Below, in pieces: positions 1 through 6,078 of a stretch of DNA of 64,000 nt. Positions within the stretch are counted from its first letter, which is position 1. Every line of letters starts with the position of its first letter. The notes under the pieces are model-generated. The model made no database searches. It saw only the letters and a list, made by a program, of their open reading frames with translations, and was not told where the DNA came from. Position numbers and translations under genes: made by a program. Source of the DNA: Candidatus Methylopumilus rimovensis (lineage in GTDB: Bacteria > Pseudomonadota > Gammaproteobacteria > Burkholderiales > Methylophilaceae); contig NZ_CP040986.1 in assembly GCF_006364615.1 (NCBI RefSeq), forward strand, positions 868,001-932,000, in the 5' to 3' direction.

Positions 1-632
1 TTTGTTCCATTGATATACTGATTCAAGTAGCCAATTTCTAGTCTTGATGACTCGGTATATTTCCACATCAAACCAGTAAATAGACGATTCTGATTAAAAC
101 CATCAGATCCTGCCCATTGCGTATCATTTACGTTCCAGAAGACTTCATCCCAAACTAAATAACTCAAGTCATTTCTACCATTGATCGGCAAACTCGCACG
201 TATCTGTTGTCTGAAGCGATATGATGCTGAGTCGCCGCTATCCAAATGGCGCTGCTCAAGCCTAGAACGAGTAAGCCATGTAATGTCGTTGTACTTTGAT
301 ACGTATTGAAACTGCTGCCACCAACGATCTTCGTGAGTATGCCCATTGGCCGCTTTAGTGTCAGCATAGGCGTACCCTAGCCACAGTGAGGCTTTTTCTG
401 ATAATGCAAAATTTAAAGCGGGACGTAAAAAACCCTGGTCGAAGTTTTTTACATCATCCTTCCAGCGTGCCTGAACCTCGGCATACCAGCGCACATCTTT
501 TGTAATATTGCCTTCTGCAATAAAGGCTTGCCATAAGCGACTATCTTCATCCATAGCCTTGATAAGCGGAGAATATGTAAGCACGAAGCTAGTCAAAATA
601 TAAACTAGGTAATTTATGTAATTTTTAAACAT
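1..632 (-). CDS. DUF2490 family outer-membrane-type protein, 3' part missing
   Basis: The frame starts at ATG 632 and stays open for 210 codons to the window edge, so the C-terminus is missing. Residues 1-26 look like a signal peptide (a lysine, then a hydrophobic run ending near KAMDEDS). The mature part has the alternating aromatic/charged pattern of a beta-barrel, with WQAFIAEGNI, WYAEVQARWKDD, FLRPALNFAL, LWLGYAYA and RLEQRHLDSGDSASYRFRQQ, which I recognise as the DUF2490 pattern. This family is probably an outer-membrane barrel of unknown role. The gene points away from tRNA-Lys with a 241-base gap in which I see no further gene. Family assignment is by pattern memory; function is unknown. 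Confidence 0.75.
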   Translation of the reverse strand, partial: MFKNYINYLVYILTSFVLTYSPLIKAMDEDSRLWQAFIAEGNITKDVRWYAEVQARWKDDVKNFDQGFLRPALNFALSEKASLWLGYAYADTKAANGHTHEDRWWQQFQYVSKYNDITWLTRSRLEQRHLDSGDSASYRFRQQIRASLPINGRNDLSYLVWDEVFWNVNDTQWAGSDGFNQNRLFTGLMWKYTESSRLEIGYLNQYINGT

Positions 633-873
633 AGAATGCACACAAATCTTATGATAATCACTGATAATTATGAAGGAAATATGACGCTTAAGCATTTATC
701 ATTAGTTTACTAGATTAGATACCTGATGACTCAGACCACTCAAAATCTTGAAATTTACAAAATCTAATTACTGAAGTTTCAGTTGTTTTAAAGTTCGCCA
801 CTATTCACCCTTTGCAGTTTTGACTTGGTTTGCCATCTACAACCCGCACAAGTACTGTAAAATGTTCTTTTCT

Positions 874-949
874 GGGGGATTAGCTCAGCTGGTAGAGCAG
901 CGGACTCTTAATCCGTTTGTCGCGAGTTCGACCCTCGCATCCCCCACCA
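874..949 (+). tRNA. tRNA-Lys (anticodon CUU)
   Basis: A full cloverleaf can be folded. The acceptor GGGGGAT pairs with ATCCCCC, the D arm contains AGCTCAGCTGGTAGAGC, the anticodon loop is CTCTTAA with anticodon CTT, and the T loop is GTTCGAC. The 3' CCA is encoded. The gene stands alone, 64 bases before a small membrane-protein gene. A TTGCCA element lies about 55 bases upstream followed by TACTGTAAAAT, which could be its promoter, though I cannot fix the -10. Confidence 0.95.
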
Positions 950-1013
950 CTAAAATTAATTTATTTCTGATAATCTCTATTAAAATTTAATTTTATAAAA
1001 CTAAGGAATAACA

Positions 1014-1328
1014 ATGGCTACCGCCGTAATTATTAAACATCCGAATTCTGGCATGATTAAAATTGGTTACTATGGTTTTAGTTGGACCTATCTTTTTTTT
1101 GGTTGGTTTGTGCCGCTTTTTAGAGGTGAATTAGGTGTAGCTGCACTTCATATGCTTTTTTCAATTATCACATTAGGGCTATGGCAGATCATTGTGGCTT
1201 TTTTATATAACAGACAATATATGACGCGTATGTTTATGACTGGATGGGTTTTAGCAGATTCAGAAGGTAATAATGAAATGGCCGCTCAAAGACTTGGTGT
1301 TGTATTACCTAAACGTGGAAGCAAATAA
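1014..1328 (+). CDS. Small membrane protein, unknown function
   Basis: A 104-residue protein starting at an ATG with an AAGGA ribosome site 7 bases upstream. It opens with a soluble strand-like segment (ATAVIIKHPNSGMIKIGYYGF), then has a short aromatic membrane segment around residues 24-36 (WTYLFFGWFVPLFRG) and a longer hydrophobic stretch at about 40-65. The C-terminus is polar and ends KRGSK. Similar short proteins occur in many proteobacteria, some annotated HrgC-like, but I cannot name a function. It is convergent with the next gene, with only 4 bases between their ends and no obvious terminator. Confidence 0.7.
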   Translation: MATAVIIKHPNSGMIKIGYYGFSWTYLFFGWFVPLFRGELGVAALHMLFSIITLGLWQIIVAFLYNRQYMTRMFMTGWVLADSEGNNEMAAQRLGVVLPKRGSK

Positions 1329-1332
1329 AACT

Positions 1333-1713
1333 CTATTTCTTTTTGCTACAGACGCTTTTTAAGTACAAATCATTCAGCGTTTTAGGTTTGATTGCTTGCC
1401 AATCTAATGCTTCACCTTTATTAAATAATGAATGGCCTTGCCCCATAGGCTCTGGGTATAACGCATAAGCAAGAATTCGCATTTTTCGAGACTTACAATC
1501 AAACTCTGATCTATTTTTAACAGATCGATATTGAAGATTTTTAATGGTTTGTGGTTCGGCGTAATTTTGTAAATACCACGCCCTTGTCTTATGTCCACTT
1601 TTACTCATAAGAGCATAATCTATGTAATGATCGGCATCGTCTTGATGCACCAAAGACCAATCAGCAAAGGAATGAATTGGAATAAGAAACAAAAGAGATA
1701 GGAAAAATTTCAT
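1333..1713 (-). CDS. Surface-adhesin protein E-like exported protein
   Basis: 126 residues. Residues 1-17 form a signal peptide (MKFFLSLLFLIPIHSFA) with likely cleavage before DWSLV. The rest follows the surface-adhesin protein E-like domain: a W at the start, an HYIDYAL segment, a WYLQNY segment, FDCKSRKMRILAY, PMGQGHSL, then W, and a final Cys (KSVC). The two cysteines, about 50 residues apart, probably form a disulfide in the periplasm. The family was named after Haemophilus protein E, but most members, including this one, have no tested adhesin role. It probably resides in the periplasm or outer membrane. Confidence 0.7.
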   Translation of the reverse strand: MKFFLSLLFLIPIHSFADWSLVHQDDADHYIDYALMSKSGHKTRAWYLQNYAEPQTIKNLQYRSVKNRSEFDCKSRKMRILAYALYPEPMGQGHSLFNKGEALDWQAIKPKTLNDLYLKSVCSKKK

Positions 1714-1832
1714 GGGTCAAATCATCGCATTTAATAAATATTTTCTCAACATGAAACTTCTGAGAAATCACGGCTTGTCTATTCACTGAAGGCTGAGCAT
1801 AATTAAACATCGTTTAATTTAAGTTAAAAAAA

Positions 1833-2837
1833 ATGAAAAAAATACGTTGGGGTATTCTGGGGGCTGCGCGCGTAAACGAACGACTTCTTCCAGCTATTGC
1901 TAATAGTCCTTTTGGTGATCTATTTGCCATTGGAAGTCGAAGAGCAAATGCCGCAGAAGAATGTTTAGAAAAATATCAACCCAACCTAAAAGGTAAAGTT
2001 AAAACCTTTAATTCACTGGATGAAGTGATTTACCATCCCGATATAGATGCTATTTATATTCCACTCTCAAATGAAGAGCATACCGAGCCAGCTCTTAAAG
2101 CGGTCAATAATAAAAAACATGTGTTAATTGAAAAACCCATCACACTTCATTCAAAAGAAGTTAAAGCAATTCAAGAGGCTGCCGAAAAAAATCATGTCAA
2201 GGTGATGGAAGGTTTTATGTATGTCTTTCATCCCCAATTTGATCGCGTAAAAGAAATCATCAGCTCAGGATTGTTAGGTGATGTTCAATATGTGCATTCT
2301 ATGTTTTCTTTTCCAATCCAGCCTGCACGTTTTTATCGAATCGATCGTTCAATTGAAAATGGTGGTGGTGCACTTTGGGATATTGGACCTTATGCCATTC
2401 ATACGATAAGGCAATGCTTTGAGCAGAATCCTCTATCAATCGTTGCAAAAAGCCATCTCAATGAACACGGTGCAGATCTCACAACCTCAGGGATGATCGA
2501 TTTTGGAAATAACAGACGCGCACAATTTGATATCAGCTTTGAATGTGTTCGACGTTCTCAATTTGAAATATTCGGATCAAAAGGGAAATTAATGTGCCAT
2601 ACAGTATGGCAGCATGAGAATGATGAAGCCTTATTAACTTTAACAACAGATGCAGATGGCGTAAAAAATGAACATATTAAAAAAGCCAATCATTTTACGC
2701 TTGAGATTGATCACTTTAACCAATGCATCATAAATAATACCGCACCTAAACTTTCTTTAGATGATGCACTTTGGAATACAAAAACATTGGAAGCTATTCA
2801 ATCATCCATCAAAACAAAAACCTGGGTTCATCTTTAA
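1833..2837 (+). CDS. Gfo/Idh/MocA family NAD(P)-dependent oxidoreductase
   Basis: 334 residues, normal for the family. The N-terminal Rossmann fold has GILGAARV at residues 7-14 and an SRR segment after strand 2. EKPI at 100-103 is the family's conserved loop carrying the catalytic lysine. The C-terminal alpha/beta domain contains GGGALWDIGPYAIHT, which carries the D and H residues that line the active site. These enzymes oxidise or reduce sugar or polyol hydroxyls; the substrate cannot be told from sequence. It appears to be a single-gene unit ending at a strong hairpin, and its start has only an A-rich leader rather than a clear Shine-Dalgarno. Confidence 0.85.
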   Translation: MKKIRWGILGAARVNERLLPAIANSPFGDLFAIGSRRANAAEECLEKYQPNLKGKVKTFNSLDEVIYHPDIDAIYIPLSNEEHTEPALKAVNNKKHVLIEKPITLHSKEVKAIQEAAEKNHVKVMEGFMYVFHPQFDRVKEIISSGLLGDVQYVHSMFSFPIQPARFYRIDRSIENGGGALWDIGPYAIHTIRQCFEQNPLSIVAKSHLNEHGADLTTSGMIDFGNNRRAQFDISFECVRRSQFEIFGSKGKLMCHTVWQHENDEALLTLTTDADGVKNEHIKKANHFTLEIDHFNQCIINNTAPKLSLDDALWNTKTLEAIQSSIKTKTWVHL

Positions 2838-2850
2838 AAGCTTTAAAAAC

Positions 2851-2879
2851 AAAAAAGCCCGCATATAGCGGGCTTTTTT
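2851..2879. terminator. Bidirectional intrinsic terminator
   Basis: The sequence AAAAAAGCCCGC - ATATA - GCGGGCTTTTTT forms a GC-rich stem flanked by A and T runs, so it works in both directions. It can end the Gfo/Idh/MocA gene on the plus strand and pqqA on the minus strand. Confidence 0.9.
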
Positions 2880-2892
2880 AAAATCTGAATAA

Positions 2893-2964
2893 TTACTTAT
2901 TCATTACATACATTGTAACTTCGAAACCGAAACGCATTTCAGTAGCAGCTGGAGTTGTCCACAT
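2893..2964 (-). CDS. pqqA: PqqA, precursor peptide of pyrroloquinoline quinone
   Basis: A 23-residue peptide beginning MWTTPAATEMRF and ending GFEVTMYVMNK. It has the PqqA hallmarks: MW at the start, the RFGFEVTMY core, and the Glu15 and Tyr19 pair (spacing E-x3-Y) that PqqE cross-links to make PQQ. An AAAAGGA ribosome site lies 7 bases before the ATG, and a strong terminator lies just downstream. PQQ is the cofactor of methanol dehydrogenases (XoxF, MxaF) and other quinoproteins. No pqqB, C, D or E is in this window, so the precursor is encoded away from its processing genes, as in other methylotrophs with detached or multiple pqqA copies. The gene is short enough to be missed by ORF callers. 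Confidence 0.9.
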   Translation of the reverse strand: MWTTPAATEMRFGFEVTMYVMNK

Positions 2965-3136
2965 GATGTTTATCCTTTTATTAAGTTAATAAGAAATTAC
3001 TTAAATGTAATCTTACTCGGACTATAAAAGTAAACACCTTTAGGATCATGAATGAGGTCTCATGAAAATCATGAGAGATAAGGCACTAAAACAATAAATT
3101 TATATTAAAAACTATATAAATCAATAACTTATAAAA

Positions 3137-3205
3137 CTACACCTTAGCTGGCTTAGGTTGTGGTTTTTTACCTTTAGATTCTTTTCTCTTATCTTTACTA
3201 CCCAT
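3137..3205 (-). CDS. 22-residue lysine-rich micropeptide, unknown function
   Basis: The frame encodes MGSKDKRKESKGKKPQPKPA followed by KV and a TAG stop. Nine of the 22 residues are lysine or arginine in the first 14, and the tail is proline-rich. The start is preceded by AAGGAGGT five bases upstream, a perfect complement to the 16S rRNA 3' end and one of the strongest ribosome sites in the window. That is the main reason to believe it is translated. I recall comparable short basic peptides with KDK/KK-rich starts in other betaproteobacteria, but know no function. It lies between pqqA and an 89-residue unknown gene on the same strand. Confidence 0.6.
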   Translation of the reverse strand: MGSKDKRKESKGKKPQPKPAKV

Positions 3206-3253
3206 ATATGACCTCCTTAATAGGTTGAATAAATGAACATTGTATACGAAAGG

Positions 3254-3523
3254 CTAGGGCTTCAGCCGCTTCTTTATTTCTTTTTCGTACTCTGGAAAAT
3301 ACTGCGAGATTACCTCTAAATCGAACTGAGAAAGAATCGAATTATTCGATTCTCGCTCCAATAAAAACTCAAACGAAGCTTTGATTAAACTCTCATGCGA
3401 GACCTTACCATCCGTTAGTGACTTATGGAAATCATTTGAAACATGAACCTCATGTTGTGTAGTCGATTTTAATTTCACCGTGACTTCAAAATCAGAATCT
3501 TTAATTAATTTAATCGTAATCAT
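3254..3523 (-). CDS. Conserved hypothetical protein, 89 residues
   Basis: A small soluble protein rich in charged residues. The N-terminal half (ITIKLIKDSDFEVTVKLK, then TQHEVHVS) looks like beta strands. The C-terminal half is helical, with SHESLIKASFEFLLERES and a closing segment YFPEYEKEIKKRLK. No catalytic motif, metal site or signal peptide is visible. It follows a 90-residue membrane-protein gene by 21 bases on the same strand and precedes the lysine-rich micropeptide gene by 48, so these may be co-transcribed. I do not recognise the family well enough to name it. Confidence 0.6.
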   Translation of the reverse strand: MITIKLIKDSDFEVTVKLKSTTQHEVHVSNDFHKSLTDGKVSHESLIKASFEFLLERESNNSILSQFDLEVISQYFPEYEKEIKKRLKP

Positions 3524-3544
3524 TTGCGTCTTGATGATGCCTCT

Positions 3545-3817
3545 TTACCCCCAACGCTTAACTAGAAGATAAAGAATGAAAAAAGAGAAAATTACAAAAG
3601 CAATTCTGATAGGGAGGTAAGTTAAATCAGAAAATATATACTGAAAAAATACATAAGGTGTTAAAAGTACCGCGGAAACAACACGTGCCAAATATAAATT
3701 TTTTAATTGTTTACTTTTTTTATTCTTTTTATAAATCTTCCATGATATGAATGCAAAAGAAAAAGCAGCAATTAAAAATAAAATACCACCATACATAATT
3801 ATCATGAATACATTCAT
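3545..3817 (-). CDS. Small three-segment membrane protein, unknown function
   Basis: 90 residues with three hydrophobic segments: about residues 5-27 (MIIMYGGILFLIAAFSFAFI), 45-62 (VVSAVLLTPYVFFQYIF) and 68-86 (PIRIAFVIFSFFILYLLV). A lysine-rich loop (KIYKKNKKSKQLKN) sits between the first two, which by the positive-inside rule suggests that loop is cytoplasmic. No conserved functional residue can be named. It is 23 bases downstream of the SpmA/SpmB-like gene on the same strand and could be its operon partner. Confidence 0.6.
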   Translation of the reverse strand: MNVFMIIMYGGILFLIAAFSFAFISWKIYKKNKKSKQLKNLYLARVVSAVLLTPYVFFQYIFSDLTYLPIRIAFVIFSFFILYLLVKRWG

Positions 3818-3840
3818 ATCAAATCCAAATTAAAATACGT

Positions 3841-5052
3841 TTATCCAAAGAACCAATAACAAACAGCAATAGAAGCTAATACCCCAATAAGATCTGCAAA
3901 TAATGCACATGCCACTGCATGGCGAGCTCGCTGAATACCTACGGCACCAAAATAAACAGCCAAAACATAAAATGTAGTTTCGGTGCTTCCTTGCACAGTA
4001 GCTGCTAATAATGATGGAAAGCTATCTACACCGTGAGTTATCATAGTATCAATTAACATAGCTCTTGCGGCACTCCCAGAAAAAGGTTTTACAAGTGCAG
4101 TAGGCAATGCATCCACAAAACGTGTATCCCAGTCAAAGCTATGAGCTAAATAACGAATCATGTCTAAAGTGAAATCAAGTGCTCCTGACGCCCGAAGAAC
4201 ACCTACTGCACATAACATTGCAACCAAATAAGGAAGTAAATTTTTTGATACATCAAAACCTTCTTTAGCGCCTTCAATAAATGACTCATAAACTGGCACA
4301 CGCTTTAAAACACCGATCACAAGAAAAGTAATAATCAATCCAAAAAGTGCAGCATTCCCTAAGAAAGACGAGAATACGCCTAATGCCGCAGCTGATAAGT
4401 GACTTAAGAAAAAGATAAATGCACTTAATAAAATCGCTATAGTTAACATCCATGTCAATACCACAGGATCATTCATTTTAATACGTTGAGTGAATGCTAC
4501 AGAAAAAAATCCAGCTATCGTAGATGCGCTTGTCGCTAAAAGAATAGGTAAAAATATAAGAGTAGGATCTGCAGCACCTTGTTGTGCACGATACATAAAG
4601 ATTGATACAGGTAGCAAAGTAAGTGAAGATGCATTCATCACTAAAAATAAAATTTGTGCATTGCTGGCAATCTTTGGTGTCGGATTAAGTGACTGCAAGG
4701 ATCGCATCGCCTTTAGTCCAATAGGTGTCGCCGCATTATCAAGACCTAATCCATTTGCAATAAAATTCATAGTGATAAGGCCGATTGCTGGATGCTTTTT
4801 AGGAACCTCAGGCATAAGACGTCTAAATAATGGCGAAAGCCAACCTGCAATTTTTTCAACTAAACCAGCATGTTCGGCAATTTTTAAAAAGCCTAACCAT
4901 AGTGTTAGCGTTCCGAAAAGTAATATCATGACTTCAACAGATAATTTCGCCATAGAAAAAAGACTGTCTACCATGCGAGCAAAAACTTCGAGGTCGCTTA
5001 AGTTAGCCCATCGCCATAATGCACTTAACAAAGCGATAAAGAAAAAACTCAC
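3841..5052 (-). CDS. SpmA-SpmB-type (nucleoside recognition/Gate domain) membrane protein
   Basis: 403 residues with about ten hydrophobic segments and two Gate-type halves: the first resembles spore maturation protein SpmA (GLGLDNAATPIGLKAM), the second SpmB (VKPFSGSAARAM, TVQGSTETTFYVLAVYFG). Such fusions occur widely in non-sporulating bacteria, where their role is unknown; the fold is related to nucleoside transporters. The start given is GTG 5052. Homologues as I recall them begin near the sequence corresponding to ILNTLWVSFF, where this genome has ATA instead of ATG, and the frame stays open to a TGA about 70 bases further up with no ATG, GTG or TTG. The true start may therefore lie upstream at an unusual codon. 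Confidence 0.8.
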   Translation of the reverse strand: MSFFFIALLSALWRWANLSDLEVFARMVDSLFSMAKLSVEVMILLFGTLTLWLGFLKIAEHAGLVEKIAGWLSPLFRRLMPEVPKKHPAIGLITMNFIANGLGLDNAATPIGLKAMRSLQSLNPTPKIASNAQILFLVMNASSLTLLPVSIFMYRAQQGAADPTLIFLPILLATSASTIAGFFSVAFTQRIKMNDPVVLTWMLTIAILLSAFIFFLSHLSAAALGVFSSFLGNAALFGLIITFLVIGVLKRVPVYESFIEGAKEGFDVSKNLLPYLVAMLCAVGVLRASGALDFTLDMIRYLAHSFDWDTRFVDALPTALVKPFSGSAARAMLIDTMITHGVDSFPSLLAATVQGSTETTFYVLAVYFGAVGIQRARHAVACALFADLIGVLASIAVCYWFFG

Positions 5053-5219
5053 CCATAGCGTATTTAATATCGAACCATTATGCTTCGATGAAGTTTTATT
5101 CTGATAAGGTTGATTGATTTTTATAATGACTCACCCAGTACGAGTTACTAGATTTTAAAGATGTATGAAAATTATAAGGCTAAGAAATCTATTTTTGAAA
5201 ACTAATTCATCGCTTTAAT

Positions 5220-5296
5220 TGGTCGGAGCGGTGAGATTCGAACTCACGACCCCTTGCACCCCATGCAAGTACGCTACCAGGCTGCGCTACGCCCCG
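5220..5296 (-). tRNA. tRNA-Pro (anticodon GGG)
   Basis: Read on the minus strand, the acceptor CGGGGCG pairs with CGCTCCG, the anticodon stem CTTGC/GCAAG encloses loop ATGGGGT with anticodon GGG, and the T loop is TTCGAAT. The 3' CCA is encoded. It lies 20 bases after the MerR-family gene at the end of the thrS-ihfA operon, a usual betaproteobacterial position. Confidence 0.95.
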
Positions 5297-5316
5297 AAAA
5301 CTAAAACAATGATGAA

Positions 5317-5757
5317 TTACTTTTTAAGTAGCTCGATAATACTGAGCAATTCGTCTTTAATCGATTTGATATTAAGACCAGCAAGAGAATTGGATTGATT
5401 GAGATTTTCTAAAGGTAATTCAACTTGACCCTGCTTGGTCACTTGAAATTCTCTGGGGGGCTCAGCTTGCTTTACTTCCTTAACAAAATTTTTATCTTTA
5501 AGTCGCTGTTTAGCGCCTTGAATCGTAAAGCCTTCATCATGAAGGAGCTCTCTAATTTTACGAATGAGAAGCACTTCAGGTAATTGATAATAACGTCGAT
5601 TGCCGCGTCGCTTGATGTCTTTGAGTTGATCAAACTCCTGCTCCCAATATCGAAGCACATGCGCCTTGACGAGACAAAGCTCACTTACCTCTCCGATTGC
5701 AAAATATCTCTTTGAAGGTATTTCAGGTAAGACGGGGGATTTAAGCTTTCTTTCCAG
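5317..5757 (-). CDS. MerR-family transcriptional regulator downstream of ihfA
   Basis: The C-terminal 113 residues are certain: [11 protein letters not shown], then RRGNRRYYQ, then [20 protein letters not shown], a MerR winged-helix DNA-binding domain. The frame continues upstream into [19 protein letters not shown], the first helices of that domain, so the GTG at 5658 cannot be the real start. No ATG, GTG or TTG occurs between the in-frame TAG near 5772 and that domain. CTG 5757 is given as the start, with purine-rich AGAAGAGAA upstream, overlapping the end of ihfA by 17 bases; ATA or ATC codons are alternatives. This MerR paralogue beside ihfA is common in betaproteobacteria; its effector is unknown. 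The C-terminal tail is short with no effector domain visible. Confidence 0.75.
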   Translation of the reverse strand: MERKLKSPVLPEIPSKRYFAIGEVSELCLVKAHVLRYWEQEFDQLKDIKRRGNRRYYQLPEVLLIRKIRELLHDEGFTIQGAKQRLKDKNFVKEVKQAEPPREFQVTKQGQVELPLENLNQSNSLAGLNIKSIKDELLSIIELLKK

Positions 5758-6043
5758 AGTAGTTCTCTTCTACATTGCTTTTTAGTTTTTGACTTGCGTG
5801 AAAAGTCACTACACGTCTTGCTTTGATAGGAATCTCTTCGCCCGTTTTAGGATTGCGGCCTGGTCTTTCTGATTTTTTTCTTAATTCAAAATTACCAAAA
5901 CCAGATAATTTGATACTGTCACCATTTTCAAGTGCATTGCGAATTTCTTCAAAAAAAGCCTCCACCATATCTTTGGCTTCACGCTTATTTAAACCTACAC
6001 GGTCAAATAGTATTTCGGATAGATCTGCTTTAGTTAATGTCAT
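5741..6043 (-). CDS. ihfA: Integration host factor subunit alpha
   Basis: 100 residues, the standard length. It starts [20 protein letters not shown], typical of IhfA, and contains [20 protein letters not shown], the beta-arm with the intercalating proline (RPGRNP). IHF is an alpha-beta heterodimer that bends DNA sharply at specific sites and helps transcription, replication and recombination. The gene follows pheT by 35 bases in the thrS-infC-rpmI-rplT-pheST-ihfA operon. Its partner IhfB is not in the window. The last bases overlap the inferred start of the MerR-family gene. Confidence 0.96.
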   Translation of the reverse strand: MTLTKADLSEILFDRVGLNKREAKDMVEAFFEEIRNALENGDSIKLSGFGNFELRKKSERPGRNPKTGEEIPIKARRVVTFHASQKLKSNVEENYSGKKA

Positions 6044-6078
6044 AACGGCCTACTTTTAAATCGGTATTAAATATGGGA

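Noticed and set aside
164-367. A 67-codon frame on the minus strand
   Set aside because: It lies in another frame within the DUF2490 gene, whose own open frame runs 632 to the window edge and has a clear signal peptide and domain pattern.
4490-5104. A 204-codon open frame on the plus strand
   Set aside because: It is antisense to the SpmA-SpmB-type gene, has no recognisable domain or ribosome site, and uses the mirror image of that gene's codons.
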